From NCBI RefSeq assembly GCF_003606265.1, contig NZ_CP023671.1, forward strand, positions 1,798,001-1,862,000: 64,000 nucleotides of DNA, given 5' to 3'. The first letter of the stretch is position 1; each line of letters begins with the position of its first letter. The notes under the pieces were generated by a model, which saw only the letters and a program-made list of their open reading frames with translations, did not search any database and was not told where the DNA came from. This DNA comes from Clostridium septicum (lineage in GTDB: Bacteria > Bacillota > Clostridia > Clostridiales > Clostridiaceae). Below are positions 28,228 through 36,221 of the stretch, in pieces. Both the position numbers and the translations under genes were made by a program.

Positions 28228-28266
28228 AATATTACTGGAAATTTTCATTTCCAGTAATATTTTTTT
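28228..28266 (+). terminator. Terminator of carAB
   Basis: A perfect 14-bp stem (28228-28241 with 28248-28261), six-base loop, then TTTTTAT. Confidence 0.9.
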
Positions 28267-28361
28267 ATATTTAAGAAATACTAATAATGTTTCTTATTAC
28301 CTTTTTTAGTATTTCAAAAAAATCTAATAGTATGCATATAATTTATAAAAAGTACAAGCTT

Positions 28362-29600
28362 TTAAGCTAATTCATCTTTTAATTGATCTTCAAATATTAT
28401 TGATAGCTCTGCTAACGTAGCACCCCAATTATGTATAGGCTGAGTCCATTTTTCTAGTATCTCCATCGTTGCTAAGTAAACACACTTATTTAAAGATTCA
28501 TCAGTTGGGAATATGACTCTAACTTTAGTGAATTTACGTATTTGACGATTAAAACCTTCTAAGATATTTGTAGTATAAATCATCTTTCTTATAGTTGGAG
28601 AGAAGTCGAAAAATGTTGAAAGGTTACTCCAATTATTATACCAGGAATCTATTACTATTCCATATTTATCTCCCCATCTCTCCTTTAAATTATCTAGCTG
28701 TGCTAACGCAAGTTCCTCTGTTGTAGCCTTATAAACCTCCTTCAAATCTTTCATAAATGCTTTTTTATCTTTTGAAGCTATGTATTTTATTGAATTTCTT
28801 ATTTGATGAACAATACATGTTTGAATATTTACTGATGGAAATACTGTTTTTATAGCTTGTGGAAGCCCTTTTAATCCATCCATACAAGCAATTAAAATTT
28901 CTTTTACACCTCTATTTTTTAAATCATTGCAAATTCCTAACCAGAATTTAGCACCTTCAGCTTCATCAACCCATATACCTAAAATATCTTTATATCCTTC
29001 CATAGTGTATCCTAAGCATATATAGACAGCCTTGTTAACTATCTTTCCATTACTTCTAACTTTAAAGTACATAGCATCTAAATAAACTATTGGATATATT
29101 TTATCTAATGCTCTATTTTGCCATTCGGCGGCGCTAGCAAGCACTTTATCAGTTATTTTAGATACCATCGATGGTGATATAGTTATTCCATATAAGTCTT
29201 CAATTTCAGCCTGAATATCAGATGTTGACATACCTTTAGCATATAAAGATATAATCTTTTTATCTAACTCAGTACACACAGTTTCATATTTTTTTATAAT
29301 TTGTGGCTCAAATTCAGCATTTCTATCACGGGGTACGTCTAGGTCGACGTCACCGAAGGAACTTCTTAAATTTTTGCGACTATAACCATTCCTGTAGTTC
29401 TTCTTAGTTTGATCAACTACTTCTACACGTTCATATTTATTTCTTCCTAGATGTTCTTCCATTTCACCTTCTAATATATTTTCAAGAACATCTTTAACTA
29501 ATCTTTGTATTAATCCGTTTTTACCCATCACATCATCGATTGTTTTACATCTTTTAATTTCCTCGTTGTAATCAAAGTTGGTATCAATTTTTCTTGTCAT
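28362..29600 (-). CDS. IS256 family transposase
   Basis: 412 residues, full length for the family. The DDE residues can be placed at Asp175 (VYLDAMYF), Asp241 (ACMDGLKG) and Glu348 (NILEGFNRQ), and the C-x2-H-type stretch TCIVHQIRN follows Asp241 as expected. The N-terminal part carries RNGYSRK and DVPRDRN. GGAGGA precedes the ATG. The frame is intact, so the enzyme may be active, but only one of the two expected inverted repeats can be found. Confidence 0.95.
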   Translation of the reverse strand: MTRKIDTNFDYNEEIKRCKTIDDVMGKNGLIQRLVKDVLENILEGEMEEHLGRNKYERVEVVDQTKKNYRNGYSRKNLRSSFGDVDLDVPRDRNAEFEPQIIKKYETVCTELDKKIISLYAKGMSTSDIQAEIEDLYGITISPSMVSKITDKVLASAAEWQNRALDKIYPIVYLDAMYFKVRSNGKIVNKAVYICLGYTMEGYKDILGIWVDEAEGAKFWLGICNDLKNRGVKEILIACMDGLKGLPQAIKTVFPSVNIQTCIVHQIRNSIKYIASKDKKAFMKDLKEVYKATTEELALAQLDNLKERWGDKYGIVIDSWYNNWSNLSTFFDFSPTIRKMIYTTNILEGFNRQIRKFTKVRVIFPTDESLNKCVYLATMEILEKWTQPIHNWGATLAELSIIFEDQLKDELA

Positions 29601-29679
29601 AATAATTCCTCCTAATTTATATAGTATATTATTCCAAAACTTCCAACTGTTAATACAAAAAAACAGTAGATAGTTTTGT

Positions 29680-29705
29680 TTTTACACAAAACTATCTACT
29701 GTCTC
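29680..29705. repeat. Outer inverted repeat of the IS256 element (upstream end)
   Basis: Read on the minus strand the 26 bases start GAGACAGTAGATAG and end GTGTAAAA, the usual inner end of IS256-family repeats. It also folds back on 29663-29678, giving a 16-bp stem that would stop read-through into the element. I find no matching repeat downstream of the transposase in 28262-28361. Confidence 0.55.
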
Positions 29706-29717
29706 ATATAGCTAGGT

Positions 29718-29770
29718 AATATAAAAGGGATTAGAATCATTTTAAGATTCTAATCCCTTTTATATTAAAT
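29718..29770. terminator. Terminator of the low-complexity protein gene
   Basis: A perfect 21-bp stem (29718-29738 with 29746-29766) around a seven-base loop, flanked by AT-rich sequence on both sides. Confidence 0.85.
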
Positions 29771-29775
29771 ATGTT

Positions 29776-30429
29776 TTAATTAACCTCACCATCTACGGTA
29801 GGTGGAGCAGGATATATATCACCTGTAGCATTGTTATGATCAGCATCAGAAACTGGATGGTGCTCATCAGGATTAAATTGTTCATGATCTTCACTTGGTT
29901 GTTCATTGCCTTGATTTGATTGTACATTGTCTTGATTAGTTTGATCATTACCTTGATTTGATTGTCCGTTATCTTGATTAGATGAATCGGAATCTAAATT
30001 AGGTACATAGTCATTGATAGGTATATAATCACTATTGTCGTTAGATGATTCAGGATACCATATAGTAGTATCATTGCTTTCTGTAGAAGAACTTTCAGCT
30101 TCATTAGTATTAGTGTTTGTATCTATAGATTCTTGTTGATTAGTTTTATTAGTTTCCTCTGTAGGAGCAACAGGTGTTTTATTAGAATCATCTTTTTTCT
30201 TTTCAGTCTCTTTTTTCTTTTCAGCATCTTTTTTCTTTTCGGTTTCTTTTTTTGTTTCTTCTTTTTCTTTATCAACTTTATTTTTATCTGAATTTTCTTG
30301 AATTGTTGAATCAGAAACTTTCTTATATTCAGCATTAGTTTTAATGCCTTCTATAACAAAAATTGAAACTAAAGCAAAGATTAAAATAGCTATTAGTAAA
30401 TTTTGTAATTTTAATGCTTTTTCTTTCAT
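29776..30429 (-). CDS. Membrane-anchored low-complexity protein
   Basis: 217 residues of unknown function. One hydrophobic helix (about 10-30) with a basic start would anchor or export it. Then comes a Lys/Glu tract (about 50-85) made of KKETEKKKDAEKKKETEK-type repeats, likely a charged helix, then an Asn/Ser/Thr-rich stretch, then repeats of the form SNQGNDQTNQDNVQSNQGN (about 150-180), and an acidic His-rich tail. The design is a surface stalk or wall-spanning linker with no recognised end domain. GGAG precedes the ATG. It is divergent from the LexA-box gene at 30591. Confidence 0.6.
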   Translation of the reverse strand: MKEKALKLQNLLIAILIFALVSIFVIEGIKTNAEYKKVSDSTIQENSDKNKVDKEKEETKKETEKKKDAEKKKETEKKKDDSNKTPVAPTEETNKTNQQESIDTNTNTNEAESSSTESNDTTIWYPESSNDNSDYIPINDYVPNLDSDSSNQDNGQSNQGNDQTNQDNVQSNQGNEQPSEDHEQFNPDEHHPVSDADHNNATGDIYPAPPTVDGEVN

Positions 30430-30528
30430 AAATATGTAAAAAACTCCTTTCTTTTGACATGAACATATATTTTAATTCTGTATTTTTCAAAAAACTCCTT
30501 TTTTAATCAAAAAATAAATATAAAATAA

Positions 30529-30557
30529 TTGACATAGAACTTAAGTTCGTGTAATAT
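30529..30557 (+). promoter_or_regulatory. Strong promoter of the LexA-box gene
   Basis: TTGACA (30529-30534), exactly 17 bases, TAATAT (30552-30557). The spacer holds the first LexA box. Confidence 0.75.
30537..30548. promoter_or_regulatory. LexA (SOS) box 1
   Basis: GAACTTAAGTTC, an exact GAAC-N4-GTTC match to the Gram-positive LexA/DinR site, lying between the -35 and -10 hexamers. Confidence 0.75.
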
Positions 30558-30567
30558 ATGAAGTGTA

Positions 30568-30579
30568 GAACAAATGTTC
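30568..30579. promoter_or_regulatory. LexA (SOS) box 2
   Basis: GAACAAATGTTC, a second exact GAAC-N4-GTTC match, 31 bases (about three helix turns) from box 1 and just downstream of the expected transcription start. Confidence 0.75.
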
Positions 30580-30590
30580 TGGAGGGGGCT

Positions 30591-30872
30591 ATGAAAAAGA
30601 ATAGTGGCATTTTTGTGAAATTAAATTATAAGACAATTGGAGAGTTTAAAAGCTTAATAATAGATAGAGACATAATAACTATAGAAGAAGAAAAGTATTT
30701 AATGTGTGCAGGAAAGTATAATAAGGATGGTTGGACTTTTGTGTTTAAGGCAAGTAGTATTAAAGAGGCAGAAGAATTAATAAATACAAAATCAATACGT
30801 ACAAAAAGAGTAGTTAATGGAAATTCGCATATAATAGATACAGAAAGAGTCGTTATCCCTGGGTGGATATAA
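30591..30872 (+). CDS. Small protein behind two LexA boxes (93 aa), unknown function
   Basis: I do not recognise this protein. The start is the ATG eight bases after GGAGGGGG (30581-30586); an in-frame ATG at 30558 lies upstream of the second LexA box and lacks a ribosome site. It is soluble, with no membrane helix or LysM domain, so it is not a YneA-type division inhibitor. It looks like a small alpha-beta fold: LNYKTIGEFKSLIIDRD, a GKYNKDGWTFVFKA strand pair and an SSIKEAEELI helix. Two LexA boxes in the promoter predict DNA-damage induction. A terminator follows at once, so it is a single-gene unit. Confidence 0.8.
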   Translation: MKKNSGIFVKLNYKTIGEFKSLIIDRDIITIEEEKYLMCAGKYNKDGWTFVFKASSIKEAEELINTKSIRTKRVVNGNSHIIDTERVVIPGWI

Positions 30873-30874
30873 TA

Positions 30875-30921
30875 AAAAACACTACAATGAGTTATTAAAT
30901 AAAGACTCATGTAGTGTTTTT
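30875..30921. terminator. Bidirectional terminator
   Basis: A stem of 17 bp with one bulge (30875-30892 with 30905-30921), A-rich left and T-rich right, sits between the LexA-box gene and the converging glutamine synthetase gene. Confidence 0.82.
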
Positions 30922-30928
30922 GCTTATA

Positions 30929-32821
30929 TTAAATATCTAATAAATTCTTCTTATATTGAGTATATAAATCTCTTAATTCTGACATCATATCATCAAGCTT
31001 TAGATATAAATCAGAAGCAGTAGCAAAATCTTCTTCTGCTAAAGCGACCTTTATCTTAGTGAATAAACTTTTATTAGTATAAGTATCTTTCATTATAGTA
31101 TGTCTAAGTTCATTAATTCTCATCCAATTTGACACATCTAAATCTAAAGCATGATTACCATGCAGTTGTTTATAAGATCTAACCTCTAAAGAATAATTTG
31201 CTATAACTCTATGTGAAATTTCAGTTGCCCATCTTTGAGTAACTGCTAATTTAAAGCTATTAATTAAAGCATCGCTCATAACGTTATTTCTTTTTAAAAT
31301 TTCTAGTTTTTCTGGATTATTATCTAATTGAATTAGATTTTCATATATTGTAGCAGGAGCTTTCCCGAAAAATCTATTTCTTTCGCTTTCTGTAAAGAAT
31401 TCAAATACATCTTCTTCACTTCTATAAGCTCTATCCTTTTCTAAGTAGATTGAATCATCACCTGCCTTTTTAGATAATTCAGTTAGTAATTCTTCTTCAG
31501 TTTTATTATCAGTAGCATATATTATTCCATCAAGCATAGCCATATAAGAGACTGCTATTGCTAAGTATATGTTAGTATGAGGATTAGGTGATCTAAGTTC
31601 AAATCTAGTAGCTAACGGGTTCTGTAAGTCCCTAATAAGTCCAATAAGAACAGTTCTATTTCTTGAAGGATTATCAGGACTTAAACCAAGAGAAGTAACT
31701 ATACATATTGGAGCTTCAAATCCTGGTTTTAATCTTTTTAATGAATTATTAGTTGATGATATAAAAGGATTCATAACTTCGTAGTTTTTTAGAACTCCCA
31801 TTATAGCACCATAACCAATACAACTTAGAAAATCTTCTTTAGTAGCATTGAATAAATTTATTCTTTTTCCATTTTTAAGTTTTAAGCTTACCCCTAAATG
31901 AATATGCATACCTGAACCAGCAACGCTATCTATAGGTTTAGCTTTAAAAGTTACCTCAAGACCATTTCTTCTAAATATCTCTTGAACAAGTATTTTTACA
32001 AATATTTCGTTGTCAGCAGCTTGAACAGCATCGGAATATTTCCAATCAATTTCAAGTTGTTCCATTATATGATTGAAGTTTCCTGTAGACTCTAATTTAG
32101 CTTTAACTCCACCGACTTCTTTATGCCCCATTTCAGGTTCGAACCCGTATTCCTCCATAAGTAATAAGCATTGTTCTAAAGCAGTTCTAACAGCACCTTT
32201 AGTTCTAGTCCAATAATGCTCATGTAAAACTTGTGATGTTGATAATTCTTCAATTTCAGCCTTGTCATTAGGTGTTTTAACCCAAAATTCAAGCTCAGAT
32301 GCAGATGTTATAACAACTTCATCTATATCATTAATAGTTATTCCAAAGGGAGTTAATGTTTCGGGTTTATTTTTAAAGATTGAAAGGAGAGTAGATTTAA
32401 AGGTATCTACTGCAGATGTTAAGATATGTCTTGAACAAACGGCTTTTTGATTATGAAATAAAAATGAAGGTATTCTTAATGTTCCAACTGGCTTATTAGT
32501 CAATGGATCAATATGATCGTAGTTATAGTCAATGAACCAATTACAGTTAAGGTCTGTAACCATATCTACTTTAGCGTCATTAAGAGTAGCTATACCAGGA
32601 AGAACAACTGAAGAACCATCGGTTTGGATAGCAACACCATGAAGAAAGTTTTCTATATCTTCTAAAAATAATTTTACAGGTATCTTTTCATCTGTATCAT
32701 TTCCCGATAAATCAACTCCGACAAAAGACACAAATTTAATTTCTGGATGATTATTAAATATATTTAATAAATCTTCTTTATTGTGGTTTGACTTTGAAAT
32801 TGTAAATATTAAATCTTTCAT
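30929..32821 (-). CDS. Glutamine synthetase, long form (630 aa)
   Basis: It makes glutamine from glutamate, ammonia and ATP. Family stretches include SELEFWVKTP, GHKEVGGVKAKLE, AGSGMHIHLG, NSLKRLKPGFEAP, RNRTVLIG and RFELRSPNPHTNIYLA, so the metal and ammonium sites are present. At 630 residues it is longer than the ~445 residues of the usual GS I form; the extra part is mostly a helical C-terminus (TDLYLKLDDMMSEL-like) after the catalytic core. I chose the ATG at 32821; the GTG at 32842 has no ribosome site. The AGGATGTGAG site lies unusually far away, separated by an inverted repeat. Confidence 0.87.
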   Translation of the reverse strand: MKDLIFTISKSNHNKEDLLNIFNNHPEIKFVSFVGVDLSGNDTDEKIPVKLFLEDIENFLHGVAIQTDGSSVVLPGIATLNDAKVDMVTDLNCNWFIDYNYDHIDPLTNKPVGTLRIPSFLFHNQKAVCSRHILTSAVDTFKSTLLSIFKNKPETLTPFGITINDIDEVVITSASELEFWVKTPNDKAEIEELSTSQVLHEHYWTRTKGAVRTALEQCLLLMEEYGFEPEMGHKEVGGVKAKLESTGNFNHIMEQLEIDWKYSDAVQAADNEIFVKILVQEIFRRNGLEVTFKAKPIDSVAGSGMHIHLGVSLKLKNGKRINLFNATKEDFLSCIGYGAIMGVLKNYEVMNPFISSTNNSLKRLKPGFEAPICIVTSLGLSPDNPSRNRTVLIGLIRDLQNPLATRFELRSPNPHTNIYLAIAVSYMAMLDGIIYATDNKTEEELLTELSKKAGDDSIYLEKDRAYRSEEDVFEFFTESERNRFFGKAPATIYENLIQLDNNPEKLEILKRNNVMSDALINSFKLAVTQRWATEISHRVIANYSLEVRSYKQLHGNHALDLDVSNWMRINELRHTIMKDTYTNKSLFTKIKVALAEEDFATASDLYLKLDDMMSELRDLYTQYKKNLLDI

Positions 32822-32828
32822 AAATATA

Positions 32829-32858
32829 TTCTTGCAAATCACATAAATTATGCAAGAA
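32829..32858 (-). promoter_or_regulatory. Inverted repeat between ribosome site and start of the glutamine synthetase gene
   Basis: On the minus strand TTCTTGCA and TGCAAGAA, 14 bases apart, lie between AAAGGATGTGAG and the ATG at 32821. Folding would bring the distant ribosome site closer to the start codon. Confidence 0.45.
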
Positions 32859-32940
32859 ATAACTCACATCCTTTCTCATAATATCGAACAAAAATTGTAT
32901 TTTTATAAATAATATTCGCTATAATTACAATTATAAAGAA

Positions 32941-32969
32941 ATTCTATTATATTGATTATATGATGTCAA
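32941..32969 (-). promoter_or_regulatory. Promoter of the glutamine synthetase gene
   Basis: Read on the minus strand: TTGACA (32969-32964), 17 bases, TAGAAT (32946-32941). It gives a leader of about 110 bases. Confidence 0.7.
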
Positions 32970-33114
32970 TAATTTATTGATAAATAAGTCAAAAAATTAA
33001 AATGATTTTATATAATATGATTTTTATGGATTTTATTAAGATTAAAATTTATGGATTTATATACAATAAAGGTATAAAATAAAAATAGAATTAATGAAAA
33101 TGGAGTGAGATTAC

Positions 33115-33891
33115 TTGGAGAAGAGAAATATGCCTATAGGTTTTTTTGATTCAGGGGTTGGAGGTCTTAGTGTTATGAGAGAAGCACTTAAGATAATGCC
33201 TAATGAAGATTATATATATTTTGGAGATTCTAAAAATGCGCCTTATGGAACTAAATCAGTTAAAGAGGTAAGAGACTTGACTTTTAAAGCAGTAGAGTTT
33301 TTATTAAGTAAAGGAGCCAAGGGGATAGTAGTGGCATGTAATACTGCTACAAGTGCAGCAGTAGCTGAATTAAGGAAGGTTTATCCTGAATTACCCCTAG
33401 TAGGAATAGAACCTGCCATAAAGCCAGCAGTAGAGTTAAAAAAAGAAGGTAGTATATTAATAATGGCTACACCTATGACTTTAAGAGAAAAGAAATTTAA
33501 TCTTCTTATGGATAAGTATAGGGAAAAAGCCAATATAGTTCCTGTACCTTGTGCAGGATTAATGGAATTTATAGAGAGAGGTATTTTAGATGGTGAGGAA
33601 CTTGAAATATATCTAACAGAGAAATTAAATGAATATAGGATTCCTAAAATATCATCAATAGTCTTAGGATGTACTCATTATCCATTTATAAGTAAGACTT
33701 TGTCTAAAATAGTTGGAGATGATATTACAATTATAGATGGAGGCCTTGGAACAGCTAAGGAAATTAGAAGAAGGTTAGAAGAAAAAAGATTACTAACTGA
33801 TTCCAAGGAAAAAGGAAAAATTCAAATATTTAATTCATTAGAATGTGATGATGCTATTAATTTAAGTAAGCATCTTATAGAAATTGGGTAA
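33115..33891 (+). CDS. murI: Glutamate racemase
   Basis: 258 residues from a TTG start with GGAGTGAG six bases upstream; an ATG at 33130 with GGAGAAG before it is also possible. The enzyme makes D-glutamate for peptidoglycan. Motifs [24 protein letters not shown], catalytic Cys75 in VVACNTATS and Cys186 in VLGCTHYP are intact. Single-gene unit with a strong terminator that overlaps its stop codon. Confidence 0.95.
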   Translation: MEKRNMPIGFFDSGVGGLSVMREALKIMPNEDYIYFGDSKNAPYGTKSVKEVRDLTFKAVEFLLSKGAKGIVVACNTATSAAVAELRKVYPELPLVGIEPAIKPAVELKKEGSILIMATPMTLREKKFNLLMDKYREKANIVPVPCAGLMEFIERGILDGEELEIYLTEKLNEYRIPKISSIVLGCTHYPFISKTLSKIVGDDITIIDGGLGTAKEIRRRLEEKRLLTDSKEKGKIQIFNSLECDDAINLSKHLIEIG

Positions 33892-33927
33892 GTTAAATTG
33901 TATTTACAATTTAACTTACCCTTTTTA
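33887..33927 (+). terminator. Terminator of murI
   Basis: A perfect 16-bp stem (33887-33902 with 33905-33920), two-base loop, then CTTTTTATTT. The stem covers the stop codon. Confidence 0.88.
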
Positions 33928-33939
33928 TTTGTTAAATTG

Positions 33940-33968
33940 TTGACAAAATACTACAAAATTGATATATT
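33940..33968 (+). promoter_or_regulatory. Promoter of the STAS-like gene
   Basis: TTGACA (33940-33945), 17 bases, TATATT (33963-33968). Confidence 0.72.
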
Positions 33969-34026
33969 AATATCAAGGAGAGAATTTTCAGAAAATTGAA
34001 AAAATATTTTATATGGAGGGATATCT

Positions 34027-34296
34027 ATGAATATAAAGGTTAGAGATATACTTGGTGAAAATATTTATATAGAAGATGCTATTTTATTAAGAGAAATCAT
34101 AAGAAACAATATTAATGAAGGAATACTATTAGATTTTGATGGATTTGAAAGAGTTCCATCAACATTTTTAAATTGTTTATTAAGCGACTTAATTTATAAA
34201 TTTGGAAGAGAGTTCATTTTTAAACAAATAGGAGTTAAAAATTTATCAAATTATAGTGATTATTCAAGAGTAGTTCTAGGAACTACATTTAATTAA
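34027..34296 (+). CDS. DUF4325 (STAS-like) protein
   Basis: 89 residues. The LLDFDGFERVPSTFLNCLLSDL segment (about 38-60) is the core of the DUF4325 family, whose fold resembles STAS anti-sigma-factor antagonists. Members often sit beside histidine-kinase-like ATPases in phage defence or signalling loci; no such partner is near here. GGAGGG precedes the ATG. Single-gene unit with its own promoter and terminator. Confidence 0.75.
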   Translation: MNIKVRDILGENIYIEDAILLREIIRNNINEGILLDFDGFERVPSTFLNCLLSDLIYKFGREFIFKQIGVKNLSNYSDYSRVVLGTTFN

Positions 34297-34320
34297 GGAT
34301 TAAATGGATAAAGTAAATGA

Positions 34321-34373
34321 AAAGATATCAAATGTATAGTAAAGTAAGCTATATATTTGATATCTTTTTATTT
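34321..34373 (+). terminator. Terminator of the STAS-like gene
   Basis: A 19-bp stem with one G-U pair (34321-34339 with 34349-34367), then TTATTTAAAT. Confidence 0.85.
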
Positions 34374-34514
34374 AAATAAAAATTAGAATCTAGTCACTTT
34401 ATTTTAAATAAGATATAATTACCAATAGTTATATGATATTATAAAATTAATGTATTCATATTATTAAATATGATAATAATATTTAATATGTATAAATTGA
34501 AAGGAGATTTGACT

Positions 34515-35039
34515 ATGAAGAATCCAGTAGTAACTATAAATATGGAAAATGGGGGAGTTATAAAAGCCGAATTATATCCAGAAATAGCTCCAAATACAGT
34601 TAGAAATTTTATTGACTTAATCAATAGAGGATTTTATGATGGGATAATATTTCATAGAGTAATTCCTGGTTTCATGATTCAAGGGGGATGCCCAGAGGGA
34701 ACAGGAATGAGTGGTCCAGGATATAGTATAAAAGGTGAATTTACAAGAAATAGATTTAAAAATGATTTAAAACATACAAGAGGAGTATTGTCAATGGCAA
34801 GAACTATGATTCCAGATTCAGCAGGAAGTCAGTTCTTTATAATGACTCAAGATTCACCCCATTTAGATGGACAATATGCATCTTTTGGTAAGGTTTTAGA
34901 AGGTATGGAAACTGTTGATGAAATAGTTAATACTAAGAGAGATTATAATGATAAACCTTATGAAGATCAAAAAATAAAAACTATGACAGTTGACACATTT
35001 GGTGAAACTTATGATGCACCACAAATAATAGAGGATTAA
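34515..35039 (+). CDS. Cyclophilin-type peptidyl-prolyl isomerase
   Basis: 174 residues from the ATG after AAGGAG (34501-34506); an ATG 45 bases upstream has no ribosome site. It catalyses proline cis-trans isomerisation in the cytoplasm. FHRVIPGFMIQGGCPEGTG, the GVLSMAR stretch, SAGSQFFIMT and PHLDGQYASFGKVLEGM hold the active-site Arg, Phe, Gln and Ala/Leu positions. No signal peptide. The DUF3783 gene follows after 23 bases. Confidence 0.94.
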   Translation: MKNPVVTINMENGGVIKAELYPEIAPNTVRNFIDLINRGFYDGIIFHRVIPGFMIQGGCPEGTGMSGPGYSIKGEFTRNRFKNDLKHTRGVLSMARTMIPDSAGSQFFIMTQDSPHLDGQYASFGKVLEGMETVDEIVNTKRDYNDKPYEDQKIKTMTVDTFGETYDAPQIIED

Positions 35040-35062
35040 ATAAGTTTTTAGGAGTGAATGAA

Positions 35063-35431
35063 ATGCTTGATAATAATAAGTGTATCTTAACTTATAGAAT
35101 CCCTCAAAAGGAACTAAACACTTTACAAATAGAGGAGATAAAGATAATAGAAATTTCACCAGAAATAGTTGAAATGAAAATCATAGACATATTAGAGGGT
35201 TTTAGATTTCCTACTTTCAATCCGTATCCTATAAGGGAAAAGGTTATTCTATTTAATAATTTTTCAGATAGGGAATTAAAATCAACTATTAAGGATATAA
35301 GAAAGAACACTAAAGATGGATTATTAGCAGTTGTAACTCCAACATCAATAGAATGGAAGTTTAATGATTTAGTAAAACATTTAGTAGAAGAAAAAGAATG
35401 GTTTTTAAATCAACAGAAGGGAAGTTTGTAA
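35063..35431 (+). CDS. DUF3783 family protein
   Basis: 122 residues from the ATG eight bases after AGGAG (35050-35054); the GTG at 35054 is part of that site. The KVILFNNFSDRELKSTIKDIRKN and LLAVVTPTSIEWKFNDLVKHLVEE stretches are typical of DUF3783, a clostridial family of unknown role. It lies between cyclophilin and an HTH regulator, with one base between its stop and the next start, so the three genes look like one operon. Confidence 0.8.
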   Translation: MLDNNKCILTYRIPQKELNTLQIEEIKIIEISPEIVEMKIIDILEGFRFPTFNPYPIREKVILFNNFSDRELKSTIKDIRKNTKDGLLAVVTPTSIEWKFNDLVKHLVEEKEWFLNQQKGSL

Positions 35432-35432
35432 A

Positions 35433-36113
35433 GTGAGTAGAGTCGGGGAGAAGATTAAAGAAGCAAGGCTTAAAAGCGGTATGACTCAAAAGGTATTGGC
35501 TAAAAAATTAGGCGTTGCTGAAAAGTATTTAAATGAAGTAGAGATGGGAAGAAAAGTTGCTCAAGAATCATTTATTAATAGAGCAGCTAAAATATTAAAA
35601 ACTGATTTAAATGATATTAGTATGGTGGTGACAGATGAAGCATTAATGGAGGAAAGAAAAACTTTATCTAATACTCCTGTTAAACCGATAAAAAACAGAG
35701 TTGAACAAGATGAAGTTTGGACTAATGCATTTTCAACAGTTTTAAAGAATGTTCCTATATTTGATTATAGTTTAAACAATCCAAAGGGATTTAGAGAATT
35801 ACCAATACATTCAAATAAAGTAGAAGGATATCATCAAGATAAGGTTATATATATAGAAGTACAAGATGATGAAATGACAGGCTTTAGAATGTTAAAAGGA
35901 GATTTAGTTTTTAGTCACCTTGTAAAAGAAATAACTAATAACGGTATTTTTCTAGTTAATTATAAAGGTCAAACTAAAATAAGACAAATAAAGAGCATAG
36001 GTAATTCCAAAGTATTACTTGTAAGTAATGGAGGTAGTTTATTAACAGAAACTATGGATATAAAAGAAATACAAGTAATAGCTAAATTGGAAAGAATAGA
36101 AATAACTTTATAG
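35433..36113 (+). CDS. XRE-family HTH protein with S24-like C-terminal part
   Basis: 226 residues from GTG. Residues 1-60 form an XRE helix-turn-helix (GEKIKEARLKSGMTQKVLAKKLGVAEKYLNEVE split as visible). The second half, VIYIEVQDDEMTGFRMLKGD then GIFLVNYKGQTKIRQIK, resembles the S24/LexA-type peptidase fold seen in CI-like repressors, but the Ser-Lys catalytic pair is not evident, so it is probably a non-cleaving sensor or dimer domain. Start is one base after the DUF3783 stop. Terminator at 36122. Confidence 0.78.
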   Translation: MSRVGEKIKEARLKSGMTQKVLAKKLGVAEKYLNEVEMGRKVAQESFINRAAKILKTDLNDISMVVTDEALMEERKTLSNTPVKPIKNRVEQDEVWTNAFSTVLKNVPIFDYSLNNPKGFRELPIHSNKVEGYHQDKVIYIEVQDDEMTGFRMLKGDLVFSHLVKEITNNGIFLVNYKGQTKIRQIKSIGNSKVLLVSNGGSLLTETMDIKEIQVIAKLERIEITL

Positions 36114-36121
36114 GTGTTTTT

Positions 36122-36156
36122 AAAAGAGCTGCTATTTTTAGTAGCTCTTTTTATTT
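36122..36156 (+). terminator. Terminator after the XRE regulator
   Basis: A 13-bp stem with one G-U pair (36122-36134 with 36139-36151), then TTATTTATTT. It lies inside the first 15 codons of the longest csp reading frame, which argues that those codons are not translated. Confidence 0.82.
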
Positions 36157-36221
36157 ATTTAAAAATTTTAATATCCAAAGAATTAAATGAACATATAATA
36201 ATAATTAAACAATGTATTGGG

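Noticed and set aside
32136..32146. GGTTCGAACCC, resembling a tRNA T-arm
   Set aside because: It lies inside the glutamine synthetase gene with no acceptor or anticodon stem around it. No tRNA gene was seen anywhere in the window.
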